Assembly (NCBI GenBank): GCA_964626565.1
Contig: CAZVFX010000108.1
Location: forward strand, 1-24,111
Origin: CAZVFX01 sp964626565
GTDB lineage: Bacteria > Myxococcota_A > UBA9042 > CAIXZC01
Direction: 5' to 3'
DNA: 24,111 nucleotides
Part shown: positions 1-7,593 of the stretch, piece by piece
Position numbering within the stretch: the stretch's first letter is position 1
Layout of the letters: every line of letters starts with the position of its first letter
Position numbers and translations under genes: made by a program
Notes under the pieces: model-generated
Database searches by the model: none
Told to the model about the DNA's origin: nothing
Seen by the model: the letters and a program-made list of their open reading frames with translations, nothing else

Positions 1-688
1 CGTCGCAGGCTCCAGCAAACTCCTCAAACACGCAGCCGCCGTCAGGATCGCAACTATCATCCGTGCACGGATTTCCATCGTCGCATTCGACAGCCTTGCC
101 TCCGGCAACGCACTCGCCCTCTGAGCAGTGCTCGCCTTCCAGGCACGCGTCTCCATCATCGCATTCGTTACTGTCATCGGCGGACCATTCAGACTTGGAG
201 ACTGAAGACAAACACTCCCGGCACCCGTTGCCGGGCTTCAGATCGCCGTTGCCAAAACACGACCCGTCGATAAGGCACTTCCCCGGCTTGATCTTGGAGT
301 CGCAGTTGCCCGCACCATCGCAGACGTCTTCGGTGCAAACCTTACCGTCGTCACAGTTGTAGGCCGTGCCAGAGCACACACCTTCGACACAAGCATCGTC
401 GTAAGTGCACGGATCGCCATCGTCGCACGGCTCATCCGGCGTACACGCGGGGGGGCCGCAGACCCCTTCTGAGCACTCTGCAGAGTCCGGACAGTCGCCG
501 CAGACACCACCGCACCCATCGCCCCCGCACTCCTTGCCCCCGCAATCGGGGGTACATCCGCCCTCCTCGGAAACAGCATCACTGCCGGTTCGAACGTCGT
601 TCCCGCCACCCTCGTCTGAGGACCTGGTTGAGCATGAAAGGCACAGCGCAACCGACACCACGAGGCATACCCCGGTCTGACTCCACAT
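1..688 (-). CDS. Cys-rich probable lipoprotein, 3'-truncated by the window edge
   Basis: About 229 codons read from an ATG at 688 with no stop before base 1, so the C-terminus is missing. The N-terminus is a hydrophobic signal ending in LCLSC (Cys19). The preceding residues fit a lipobox only loosely, so lipid attachment is probable, not certain. After a short Ser/Gly/Asp linker come Cys-rich modules: GGKECGGDGCGGVCGDC, CDDGDPCTYDDACVEGVC, CDDGKVCTEDVCDGAGNC, CDDGDACLEGEHCSEGEC and CDDGNPCTDDSCDPDGGC. Such modules are common in surface proteins of Myxococcota, where they are taken to be disulfide-bonded and extracytoplasmic. The start at 688 has GGAGG five bases upstream; an in-frame ATG at 700 lacks one. 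A strong sigma-70-like promoter lies at 737-765. No enzymatic domain is visible and the ligand is unknown. Confidence 0.85.
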   Translation of the reverse strand, partial: MWSQTGVCLVVSVALCLSCSTRSSDEGGGNDVRTGSDAVSEEGGCTPDCGGKECGGDGCGGVCGDCPDSAECSEGVCGPPACTPDEPCDDGDPCTYDDACVEGVCSGTAYNCDDGKVCTEDVCDGAGNCDSKIKPGKCLIDGSCFGNGDLKPGNGCRECLSSVSKSEWSADDSNECDDGDACLEGEHCSEGECVAGGKAVECDDGNPCTDDSCDPDGGCVFEEFAGACD

Positions 689-736
689 CGTCCCCTCCAT
701 TTGAGCTACTCGTGTTCTCTTCGTTGAACGTGTCTC

Positions 737-765
737 ATTTTAGCTAATAGGCCGTAGATTATCAA
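737..765 (-). promoter_or_regulatory. sigma-70-type promoter of the left-edge Cys-rich gene
   Basis: On the minus strand TTGATA (765-760) and TAAAAT (742-737) are separated by exactly 17 bases. Each hexamer matches the consensus at five of six positions. The predicted transcription start near 730 gives a leader of about 40 nt before the ATG at 688. Inferred from sequence only. Confidence 0.6.
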
Positions 766-780
766 TCATATTAAACTATC

Positions 781-848
781 TTCACACATGGGCGCAAAGG
801 GCTCCCCGCGGAACCGTGCACAGCGTTTACACATGCGATTCACACGGG
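781..848 (+). repeat. Short direct repeats upstream of a sigma-54-like promoter
   Basis: TTCACACATG (781-790), TTTACACATG (826-835) and TTCACACGGG (839-848) are three same-strand copies of a TTYACACRKG-like word. They lie roughly 145-210 nt upstream of the predicted transcription start near 993. That is where enhancer-binding activators of sigma-54 promoters usually bind, so they are candidate activator sites. No activator gene is visible in the window. Confidence 0.3.
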
Positions 849-965
849 GGTATGAATTCTACACGTTCAGATGCCGGCTCCGCCGCTGCAGTCCTGCTGG
901 GTCGGGCGGAGCTCTCCGTCGAGCAGAGGGGATATCCCGGGGACTCATAGAGCAATTCCCCAGCG

Positions 966-982
966 TTGGCACAGCACTTGCT
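966..982 (+). promoter_or_regulatory. sigma-54 (-24/-12) promoter of the glycosyltransferase-like gene
   Basis: TTGGCACAGCACTTGCT matches the -24/-12 consensus YTGGCACGRNNNTTGCW at every specified position but one (A for G at the eighth base). The GG and GC dinucleotides are exactly ten bases apart. The predicted start near 993 lies about 40 nt upstream of the ATG at 1034 and downstream of the alternative ATG at 788, which argues against the longer reading frame. Confidence 0.65.
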
Positions 983-1033
983 CAGTATACCGGCGGGCGA
1001 GTATGTCATCAGCAACAGGCCGTGTGGAACGCC

Positions 1034-2758
1034 ATGGAGCGGAAGGAGACCGAATCTAGGTACCTGGCCATTGTCATTCCAGCAGTTGTGCTGGCTGTGA
1101 CGTTGTGTGTTGTGGGCAAGTACAAACCCCATTCGTTCATCGTCCGCGACGCTTCGTTCTATGCCACTACAACTCGTGGCCTCGTCACCACATTCTCTCT
1201 CGACCAGCGTAAACTGCAGCCCGAATCGTGGTACACAGGCAGCCACCCCAGCTACAAGAACCTCGACCTCGCCTGGAGCAACATCTCCGTCGGAATCGAC
1301 GGCACGTGGTACCCGAAGCACTCCATTGTTATGCCGCTGTTTGCAGCACCCTTCTACGCCGTGTTCGGTACAGTTGGGCTGCTGGTTTTTAATGCGCTTT
1401 GCGTGAGCATCTTGCTCTCAGCAGCGTACCTGCTTGCGGTCCGCTTTGCGCCGCCTGCGGCGGCGATCCTTGCGATAATGCTCTGCGCCCTCTGCCCGGC
1501 GGTACAAGAGCACACCTATCACTTCAGTTTTGATATGTTCACAGCCGCCCTGGTTGCAGTCGGCGCCCTGGCGCTGCTGAAGCCAAGGCCTTTGGCGGCA
1601 GGGCTGTTGCTCGGCATCGCCGTGTGGGCGCGGCCGCCCCTCGTGCTGCTCGTTCTTCCCCTGGCCGTCGCTTGCCTGTGGCGGAAGGCTGACCGCCGGG
1701 GTCACGCCCTCTTTGCCGCTGCGATGGCCGTGCCCATCGGAGCAGCTGCAATCCTTAACACCGCAATGTACGGCGCGCCCTGGGTCACCTCCTACGAACG
1801 GGTATTGACGGTAGTTGACGGGATACCGGCGATCAGAAGCCACCGGGAGCTGTGGACCTTGTCCGCCGGCAAGGGGTTCGAGCGTCTATTTCTGGCCCGG
1901 GATGACGGACTGTTTTTTCGCAGCCCGTCTGCCCTGCTTGCCGTGCCGGGACTGGCGTGTTTGTGGCGCCGCAGCCGGCCCCTGGCCGTTGCCCTCGCTT
2001 TCGCAGTGGCCGGCTTCGTGCTTTTCTTTCTGCGCTACAAGTACACTACCGCACGTTTCTTTTTGCCCTGGCAAACGCTTCTGTGCGTACCCCTGGCACT
2101 GCTCCTCACCGACGCCTGCCTCTGGCCCGCAGCGAAGTTTTCCGTGGTCAAGGAGTTCCTGGAGACTCGACGTGGCCGGCGAGTCCTGACTACCTGCGGT
2201 GTGTTCACAGCCAGCGCTGCCGTGGCGCTCTTCGCCATGTTCAGAAGCGACCTCCCGGAAAAGTACGTCCTGGCGGACCACATCACCGAGGCCAAAGTAT
2301 TCAGGAACGAGTTGCCGTGCGACTACTTCAATATGCGGTACCACCGCTGGGAGTGCTCCCAGGTGGAGGACGACCCCTGGGAGTGGACCGGCCTGGCCCT
2401 CGGTGACAAGGAGTGCGTTTTCGAAGGGAAGAAGGAGAGCTTGCTGTGGTTGCACCCACCTTCGGGCGGCGCCACCAAGCGAGTGTTGTTCGAAGGGGTC
2501 CCACCGGAGGGAGTTCTGAAGCTCAGCTACGGCCTGTCGGACACATCCGTCAGCAGGAAGACATGCTTCACCGTCGCCTATGGCGACATCGGGCCGATAG
2601 AACTGTGCGCAGAAAAAGCGGGCAAACTCGAGACATACAAGCTGGAAGTGCCGCCGGCGACTCTGACCGCATCGGTCCAACTCACAGTCAAATCCCCCGC
2701 CCACAGCAAGCGGCACCTGTGCGTCGGCGGCGCCATCTACGAGGATGGCGTTCCGTAG
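1034..2758 (+). CDS. Polytopic membrane glycosyltransferase-like protein (GT-C fold, GT39/ArnT-like)
   Basis: 574 residues from the ATG at 1034. The open frame continues upstream to 788, but that stretch is not protein-like and would straddle the sigma-54-like promoter. A transmembrane helix at residues 11-28 is followed by a first external loop with RDASFYATTTRGL, whose Asp39 sits where GT-C enzymes carry an acidic catalytic residue. GIDGTWYPKHSIVMPLFAAP (89-108) is typical of bacterial GT39/ArnT-like proteins. About ten further hydrophobic segments reach to roughly residue 400. The final ~170 residues form a soluble tail with several cysteines that I do not recognise. By family it should transfer a sugar from a polyprenyl-phosphate carrier on the outer face of the inner membrane. 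Donor and acceptor cannot be read from the sequence. The SD is weak (GGA). Confidence 0.72.
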   Translation: MERKETESRYLAIVIPAVVLAVTLCVVGKYKPHSFIVRDASFYATTTRGLVTTFSLDQRKLQPESWYTGSHPSYKNLDLAWSNISVGIDGTWYPKHSIVMPLFAAPFYAVFGTVGLLVFNALCVSILLSAAYLLAVRFAPPAAAILAIMLCALCPAVQEHTYHFSFDMFTAALVAVGALALLKPRPLAAGLLLGIAVWARPPLVLLVLPLAVACLWRKADRRGHALFAAAMAVPIGAAAILNTAMYGAPWVTSYERVLTVVDGIPAIRSHRELWTLSAGKGFERLFLARDDGLFFRSPSALLAVPGLACLWRRSRPLAVALAFAVAGFVLFFLRYKYTTARFFLPWQTLLCVPLALLLTDACLWPAAKFSVVKEFLETRRGRRVLTTCGVFTASAAVALFAMFRSDLPEKYVLADHITEAKVFRNELPCDYFNMRYHRWECSQVEDDPWEWTGLALGDKECVFEGKKESLLWLHPPSGGATKRVLFEGVPPEGVLKLSYGLSDTSVSRKTCFTVAYGDIGPIELCAEKAGKLETYKLEVPPATLTASVQLTVKSPAHSKRHLCVGGAIYEDGVP

Positions 2759-2797
2759 CGGTCCATCTGCGCTGTGCGCGGTGGCAGACTTGACTTC

Positions 2798-2826
2798 TTG
2801 CCTCGCCGGTCCGGTTGGGGGATAAT
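2798..2826 (+). promoter_or_regulatory. sigma-70-type promoter of the 2870 lipoprotein gene
   Basis: TTGCCT (2798-2803) and GATAAT (2821-2826) are 17 bases apart, giving a predicted start near 2833. The following gene also has a near-perfect ribosome binding site, AAAGGAGG at 2856-2863, six bases before the ATG. Confidence 0.5.
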
Positions 2827-2869
2827 CATCGCCTGTTGCCAGTGTGAGTCGAACCAAAGGAGGACCACC

Positions 2870-3577
2870 ATGCCCAAGAACTTTGCTCTGACCCTGGCGG
2901 GGCTTCTGACTGCCGCGGTCGCGTCTTTTGCCGCCTGCAGTTCGTCCTCGAAGGTGCGCGTGGACGCGGGCGGAGATGCGGTCTTGTTGGACGCGGGCGG
3001 TGATGCTGCCGTTGGAGTGCCCGACGCCGCCGATTCGTCAGCCTTCGAGACGTCCCCGGCGCCCACCCCGCTGAAGCTCACCATCTCCACCCAGGGCGGA
3101 TTCGACGATTTCTCCAGTCCCGGTGCGGCACTGGGCTATGCAGTGGACGAGGCGCAGGGGATGATTCTGATCGTAGCGTTAAAATTCAACCTGCCCCTGG
3201 CTGCCAAGGATTTTTCCATCTCACCGGACCTGGCCGCCACGCTGCTGGCCTACACGGTCAAGCCGGACGCCGAGTTGCTGCAGGACGACGTAGCCGCCTG
3301 GCCACTCCTGCAGGCCGGCATCACCGACACCATCGGCATCCGGACCATGGATTCGGACGCAACGGTCATTCTCCTGGAAGGCGACCTGCAGTCAGAGGTA
3401 GCCGACCGCATCTTCGTAGCCAACAGCGGCGACCTGGCGCTGTTCAGAAACGACGGCCCCAGCGATACCATCGAGGGTTCGGCCACCCTGGTCGAGGTCA
3501 CTGAATTGGGGGCCGAGGGGCTCGCGATGACGGGCGGAGAGGAGCTCGCATTGTCGCCCTTTTACTTTGAGTTCTAG
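2870..3577 (+). CDS. Putative lipoprotein of unknown function
   Basis: 235 residues from the ATG at 2870, chosen because AAAGGAGG stands just upstream; the longer open frame from 2774 has no such signal. The N-terminus is a signal peptide ending in FAAC (Cys23), consistent with lipoprotein processing, followed by a low-complexity Asp/Ala/Gly linker with two copies of LDAGGDA-like sequence (residues ~30-60). The remaining ~170 residues are predicted beta-rich and acidic. A DATVILLEGDLQ stretch and a LALFRNDGPSDTIEGSATLV stretch look like a small beta-sandwich carried on the linker. I recognise no family. It is flanked by the divergent-promoter glycosyltransferase gene upstream and a convergent ATPase gene downstream, so it is probably monocistronic. 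Confidence 0.75.
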   Translation: MPKNFALTLAGLLTAAVASFAACSSSSKVRVDAGGDAVLLDAGGDAAVGVPDAADSSAFETSPAPTPLKLTISTQGGFDDFSSPGAALGYAVDEAQGMILIVALKFNLPLAAKDFSISPDLAATLLAYTVKPDAELLQDDVAAWPLLQAGITDTIGIRTMDSDATVILLEGDLQSEVADRIFVANSGDLALFRNDGPSDTIEGSATLVEVTELGAEGLAMTGGEELALSPFYFEF

Positions 3578-3591
3578 CAATCAGGGCTTGA

Positions 3592-3611
3592 CTCCCGGTC
3601 GAAACTGGGAG
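3592..3611. terminator. Hairpin between convergent genes, possible terminator
   Basis: CTCCCGGT - CGAA - ACTGGGAG forms an eight-pair stem (one G-T pair) with a four-base loop, 15 nt after the stop at 3577 and 34 nt beyond the end of the opposing gene at 3645. No T-run follows on either strand, so a rho-independent role is uncertain. Confidence 0.3.
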
Positions 3612-3644
3612 CCGCAAGTGACGCTCAATTGTGACCCATTCGGC

Positions 3645-4874
3645 TCACAGGCAGAACCAGGGCACGGCGATGACGTCTCTCGCCGGCCTGTAAACCTCCC
3701 GCCCGGCATACACTACCAGCGCGGTGGCGACTTGCTCTCCATATGTTTCTCGAAACGCTCTTAGACCCCGCAGCGCGTGGCCGGAAAGACGGCTCCCCGC
3801 TTTGACCTCAACGGGGAACAGGCGTCCGTCCTGCTCCAGCACCAAATCCACCTCCGCCCCTCCCACGGTGCGCCAGTGAAACGCGGCGGGAGGAAGAGGA
3901 AGCCGGATGAACTCCTTGTGTATCGCATTGACCACCCAGCTCTCAAAAAAAGCGCCGAAGTAGGGGCTCACCGGTAATGCTTCCGGAGTCGTGATTCGCT
4001 GTAGCCAGCAGGCCAGGCCCATGTCGCACATATGCCCCTTGCGCCGGCCGCTGAGCCGCTTAATCGCGTTGCCATGGAAGGGAGGAAGTTCCCGCCATTG
4101 GTAGGTGTGCACCAACACCTCCCGCCACTGCCGGGCCGTGGGCGGGCTCACACCCAACTCACGCCCGAGGTGGGAGTCGTTGATCTCCTGTGCCGTCAAC
4201 GCCGCGCTCAATCCCAGGAAACGGCTGAAATCGCCCAGATTACGCAGGTTGGACATGGTGCGCACATCCCGTTCCAGGTAGGTCTGCACGTAGGAGCGCA
4301 AATAGTCGGGGATGAGATGCGGGGGAAAATCCAGCACTCCGGGCAAAGAACCGCCCCACAGCACCTCTGGGAGAGTGGCACGGGCATCTGCACCTTCCGC
4401 CACCGCCGGAAGAACGTCCGGCTGCCGTAGCCAGTCAGCCAGCCAGGATGAGCGGTCTGTTTGCTCCATCTGCTCCACCGGAGACAGCCCCTCGAGGGGG
4501 AGAATCCCCACCCGCCCGGCCATGCTCTCGGAGACCTGCCGTAATACCATGAGATTCTGCGAACCGGAGAGCAGGTACTGGCCCGCCTCGTCGCTCCTGT
4601 CCACCCTCCTCTTGAGGGCCGGAAGCAGCTCGGGAGCGTACTGGATCTCGTCGAGAATCAATGGGCCGGGGAAGTTGTCCAGGAAAAAGTCCGGATCGGC
4701 CCGCGCACCGAAAAGGTCCTGATCGGGGTCGAAGGTAAATTCCCGCATCTCGGGAAACACGTGGCGCAACAGGGTACTCTTGCCCACCTGGCGGGCGCCG
4801 GTGACCAGAACGACCTTGAAATGGCCGGCCATATCCTTGAGCTTGGCCTCAGCCAGACGCGTTCGATAGCGCAT
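3645..4874 (-). CDS. AAA_14/DUF4143-family ATPase
   Basis: 409 residues. The N-terminal AAA_14 ATPase domain has a Walker A GARQVGKST (26-34), a Walker B LILDE (72-76) and a sensor-like LLSGSQN (101-107), followed by the family's LPLEGLSP stretch (~126). The C-terminal DUF4143 region ends in a PD-(D/E)XK-like motif: Asp343 in AEVDLVLE and Glu356-Val-Lys358 in FPVEVKAG. These proteins are widespread and often orphan. Their substrate is unknown; the fold suggests nucleic-acid binding or cleavage driven by ATP. The ATG at 4874 has AGGGGG five bases upstream and is preferred over a GTG at 4880 that abuts the same SD. The gene has its own promoter at 4895-4923 and no visible antitoxin or partner beside it. 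Motifs are intact, so it appears functional. Confidence 0.88.
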   Translation of the reverse strand: MRYRTRLAEAKLKDMAGHFKVVLVTGARQVGKSTLLRHVFPEMREFTFDPDQDLFGARADPDFFLDNFPGPLILDEIQYAPELLPALKRRVDRSDEAGQYLLSGSQNLMVLRQVSESMAGRVGILPLEGLSPVEQMEQTDRSSWLADWLRQPDVLPAVAEGADARATLPEVLWGGSLPGVLDFPPHLIPDYLRSYVQTYLERDVRTMSNLRNLGDFSRFLGLSAALTAQEINDSHLGRELGVSPPTARQWREVLVHTYQWRELPPFHGNAIKRLSGRRKGHMCDMGLACWLQRITTPEALPVSPYFGAFFESWVVNAIHKEFIRLPLPPAAFHWRTVGGAEVDLVLEQDGRLFPVEVKAGSRLSGHALRGLRAFRETYGEQVATALVVYAGREVYRPARDVIAVPWFCL

Positions 4875-4894
4875 GTGCACCCCCTGCTCCCAGC

Positions 4895-4923
4895 AGAATA
4901 CTTCATGGATAATTAAAAGTCAA
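4895..4923 (-). promoter_or_regulatory. sigma-70-type promoter of the DUF4143 ATPase gene
   Basis: Minus-strand TTGACT (4923-4918) and TATTCT (4900-4895) are separated by 17 bases, predicting a start near 4888 and a leader of about 14 nt with the SD AGGGGG. The region is AT-rich compared with its surroundings. Confidence 0.6.
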
Positions 4924-5037
4924 ACTTTCAACTATACGGGCAATCCCCTCGGCCCGTCGCACAAGCACTTGCCGGTTTTGACGAAGGCAGCGTTGATAAA
5001 GCGACGTTTGCAGCAGGCGACTGTCTGGCGCGGCGTC

Positions 5038-5934
5038 CTAGAAGAAGATCCCCGTACTGGCCGACAGGGCCGGGCCGTACTGAAGCGCGGTCACCGGGCT
5101 CATGGGATAGTGAACGAGTGCGTTGGCTACGAATGGACGCAACCGGAACTCCAGCCCTGCTCCCATGTGAAGGATCGGAGTCGGATCCCAATCCCTTCCG
5201 TCGGGGTGGGATTCCTCCTGAGGGTTGTAGGTCACCGTATCGGAGTAGCTGTTGGTGCCTCGAATCGCCAAGGCAGCCAGCCCCAGCACATGGAGGTGAG
5301 GAAGCACCTCCCATGCTGCGTTGAACCCGGCGGTGAGGTTGGAGCCGACCTCTTTGTCCCCTTCCTCGGCCAGGTCAGTCGACAGGGCATAGCAGGAGGT
5401 GCTCCAGGAATCCGACCACTCGGAACAGTAGCTGGTTTCCTTGATCAACTCCTCCCTGAACACCAGGTTGAGCTCGCCTAAGAAAGAGACCTGCAGCGGG
5501 TCGTCGGGATGGCTCAGGTTGGACCTGATACCCACTCCCCACTGCATGACGTACTTCCCTTCCAGCTCCAGTTCCAACGCCTGGACGGTAGTGGGACTCG
5601 CCCACTCCGCCTTTGAGCCGCGCACCTGCATCCCCAACTCGATAGTGTCGCTCACCGCCTGGTAGATGTGGCCCCCAAACTGCAGCCGGGGAATCCACAT
5701 GGCCGGGGCTGAATCGTTGCGATTCTCGAAGGTCTTGACTCCGCTGAACAACACCGGATTGAGTTCCGCTGCCATCTGGATCTGGCCTTCCTTGAGGCGA
5801 GCGCCGACCCGTGACGGCAACTGGGGAGCCTCTGCAGTCGCCCCCCGGTAAAAGGTTACGGTCTGTTCCGTACAACACGAAGACAGTCCAACGATCAGCA
5901 ACAACCCCGCACCCGCTCCCATTAATCGGATCAT
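5038..5934 (-). CDS. Putative outer-membrane lipoprotein / barrel-like protein
   Basis: 298 residues from the ATG at 5934, which has GGAGG six bases upstream and lies 23 nt after the start predicted from the sigma-54-like promoter at 5969-5985. An ATG at 5958 would lie at about that predicted start and is rejected. The signal peptide ends in LSSC (17-20), a good lipobox. The body alternates hydrophobic and polar residues (for example IPRLQFGGHIYQAVSDTIEL, LELELEGKYVMQWGVGI, QVSFLGELNLVF), suggesting many beta strands. The last residues are STGIFF, with the C-terminal Phe typical of outer-membrane beta-barrels. An extended loop near residues 160-180 has two cysteines that could pair. No named family is recognised. 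Lipidation plus a barrel-like terminus is an unusual combination; the protein may instead be a periplasm-facing beta-sandwich. Confidence 0.7.
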   Translation of the reverse strand: MIRLMGAGAGLLLIVGLSSCCTEQTVTFYRGATAEAPQLPSRVGARLKEGQIQMAAELNPVLFSGVKTFENRNDSAPAMWIPRLQFGGHIYQAVSDTIELGMQVRGSKAEWASPTTVQALELELEGKYVMQWGVGIRSNLSHPDDPLQVSFLGELNLVFREELIKETSYCSEWSDSWSTSCYALSTDLAEEGDKEVGSNLTAGFNAAWEVLPHLHVLGLAALAIRGTNSYSDTVTYNPQEESHPDGRDWDPTPILHMGAGLEFRLRPFVANALVHYPMSPVTALQYGPALSASTGIFF

Positions 5935-5968
5935 GTTGTCCTCCGCCCCGAAGTCCAACTATCCCTAA

Positions 5969-5985
5969 AGCAATGTCGGTGCCAA
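5969..5985 (-). promoter_or_regulatory. sigma-54 (-24/-12) promoter of the 5038-5934 gene
   Basis: Minus-strand TTGGCACCGACATTGCT matches YTGGCACGRNNNTTGCW at all specified positions except one (C for G), with GG and GC ten bases apart. The predicted start near 5957 leaves a 23-nt leader containing GGAGG before the ATG at 5934. Confidence 0.7.
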
Positions 5986-6091
5986 CCTTTCTCACGTCGA
6001 GGGGACCCTGTCTGCGGGACATTCAGGCCGCAGGTGTAGCGTGAAACTGCTCCAACATGGAGTAGCGATGCCCCGGGGCGCTGCAATGGCA

Positions 6092-6120
6092 GTGACATTC
6101 CACGTTTCTCCCCCTATAAT
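6092..6120 (+). promoter_or_regulatory. sigma-70-type promoter of the 6157 gene
   Basis: GTGACA (6092-6097), a 17-base spacer and a perfect TATAAT (6115-6120). The predicted start near 6127 is 30 nt before the ATG at 6157. It is divergent from, and about 110 nt away from, the sigma-54-like promoter at 5969-5985. Confidence 0.7.
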
Positions 6121-6156
6121 CCAACGTGATGAAGAACCCTGCCAAGGAGGATGTAG

Positions 6157-7005
6157 ATGCGCACCTTTTCTATTCGGTTGTCGGTGGTTTGGTTCATGTT
6201 CATATTTGCCGGGAGCGTGATGGCTGGGGAGCCGGCCCGGCCCGACGCCCGCACTCGCTGCACCGCTTCTTCTTCGGCAAAGAACTTCAAGCACATCAGC
6301 TACGGCCCAGGTAGTGTTTTCGACGGAGACCCGGCCACTGCCTGGTGCGCATTCAAGGAGGGGGAAGCAGTGGGTGAAGCCGTGGCGGTATACCTCGGGG
6401 ACGCGTCCCTGATGGGCGGGCCTCAGGACGTGAGTTTCACCTTCCACCGTGGGTACCAGAAGTCGATAAAGACGTACGACGGGAACTGGCGGCCTTCCCG
6501 AGTTCGGGTGGAGCTTTTCGCCGACGCCGGGAAGCTTGCATCAGCCGAGGGAATCCTGGAGTACTCGATTTCCGAGGTGACCCTGAAGGGAGTGCCCAGC
6601 GCCAAAGGCGCCCTGTGGATGAAGACCACAATACTGGCGTCCACGGGAGGCTCGGCCGATACCAACGCGTGCATCAGCGAGATCCGCCCGAACTTCAAGG
6701 GGGCCAACCCCCACAACATGCGGGAATTCTCAAAGCGGATCTGCGACATGATCAACAACCCGAAGCTCGGGGAGACGAACGCCAAGCTCAAGGCGCTGGT
6801 GAAGGGGATCAAAAAGCACTTCGTCAACCCCTTGGGAGCAAAACCGGTGACCGAATGCTCCCTGGAGGGCTTCGCCGTGGTGTCAGAGGATGATTTTGAG
6901 CTGCGGGGTTTCTTCGAGGGGGACGCCATGCTGGTCCTGCGCTTCCGCCGGAAAGGCATTGTCTGGGCCCTTCTCAAGGACGGCTGGTTCGGACTCCTGG
7001 ACTGA
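6157..7005 (+). CDS. Secreted protein with NADase-type glycan-binding-like domain
   Basis: 282 residues with AAGGAGG seven bases before the ATG and a perfect -10 box upstream. A signal peptide (residues 1-23, cleavage likely after VMA) sends it to the periplasm or outside. Residues ~28-150 resemble the discoidin-like 'NADase-type glycan-binding' domain: FDGDPATAW near 49-57, then FHRGYQK and a YDGNWRPSRVRVEL segment where the family has a conserved Tyr-x-x-Asn-x-Arg. The C-terminal ~110 residues (NNPKLGETNAKLKALVKG, AVVSEDDFELRGFFEGD) are not recognised. By family the first domain would bind a glycan or surface; no catalytic residues can be assigned. The downstream DUF2007 gene begins 62 nt after the stop and may be co-transcribed. 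Domain assignment is from memory of the motif pattern, not a search. Confidence 0.7.
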   Translation: MRTFSIRLSVVWFMFIFAGSVMAGEPARPDARTRCTASSSAKNFKHISYGPGSVFDGDPATAWCAFKEGEAVGEAVAVYLGDASLMGGPQDVSFTFHRGYQKSIKTYDGNWRPSRVRVELFADAGKLASAEGILEYSISEVTLKGVPSAKGALWMKTTILASTGGSADTNACISEIRPNFKGANPHNMREFSKRICDMINNPKLGETNAKLKALVKGIKKHFVNPLGAKPVTECSLEGFAVVSEDDFELRGFFEGDAMLVLRFRRKGIVWALLKDGWFGLLD

Positions 7006-7067
7006 GCTTGACTGCCACTGTGAACGAAACGGGATGTCGAGGATACGCAAGGCGGTAAGGAGCACAT

Positions 7068-7535
7068 GTGAGCGACGAGTTGGTTACCATTGCCACTGCC
7101 GGATCGGCCGTGGAAGCCGAGATGCTGAAGGGGCAACTGGAGGCTGAGGGCATTCCCGCGTTCATCATCGGCGAGCACACCCACGGTTTGCATCTAAGAG
7201 GGTTGGACCCGCTGGACGCGGGGATTCGAATCCAGGTCCCGGCTGCCGCGGTTGACGACGCGCTGACTGTCCTCAACGATGACGATGGCGAGCCTGCGGA
7301 AGGTGCAGGCAGCCTGGAGTTGGATCCCGGCTTGCTGGCCGAAATGGCCGCGGGCGACGACGTCGAAAGCGACGGGCCGTTCTGTGCTCAATGCGGCTCC
7401 GACCTCATCTGTTTTGAGCCCCGGTCGGGGCTGACGTACATGCTGGCCATCCCTCTCCTGGGACTGCCGTTGCTGTTCATGCGACGCCGGCTGCAGTGCC
7501 GCAGTTGCGGCCGGTACGTGGACCGGGCGGGGTAG
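7068..7535 (+). CDS. DUF2007-domain protein with C-terminal zinc ribbon
   Basis: 155 residues from a GTG start at 7068 with AAGGAG six bases upstream; the overlapping ATG at 7066 runs straight into a stop. Residues 1-70 match the DUF2007 ('putative signal transducing protein') pattern: LVTIATAGSAVEAEMLKGQL, EGIPAFI and IRIQVPAAAVDDAL. The C-terminus carries two Cys pairs, FCAQCGSD (~104) and LQCRSCGRY (~144), forming a split zinc ribbon with a hydrophobic hairpin-like stretch (YMLAIPLLGLPLLFM) between them. That stretch could insert in or lie on the membrane. The family is soluble, small and of unknown biochemical function. Its position 62 nt after the 6157 gene suggests a two-gene transcript. 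Confidence 0.82.
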   Translation: MSDELVTIATAGSAVEAEMLKGQLEAEGIPAFIIGEHTHGLHLRGLDPLDAGIRIQVPAAAVDDALTVLNDDDGEPAEGAGSLELDPGLLAEMAAGDDVESDGPFCAQCGSDLICFEPRSGLTYMLAIPLLGLPLLFMRRRLQCRSCGRYVDRAG

Positions 7536-7593
7536 AGTGCCCTGTCACTGGGCTGCCCGCCCGGCGGCGAGGGGAAGGGATGGGAGGTTGGAG

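Noticed and set aside
788..1033. N-terminal extension of the glycosyltransferase-like frame
   Set aside because: Translation is not membrane-protein-like, has no SD, and lies mostly upstream of the sigma-54-like promoter.
4370..4390. TGGCACGGGCATCTGCA resembling a sigma-54 promoter
   Set aside because: The TTGC part is not at the required spacing and the site lies inside the ATPase coding sequence, antisense to it.
6086..6102. Possible sigma-54 site TGGCAGTGACATTCC upstream of 6157
   Set aside because: The -12 GC is replaced by CC, and an overlapping sigma-70 promoter with a perfect TATAAT explains the region better.
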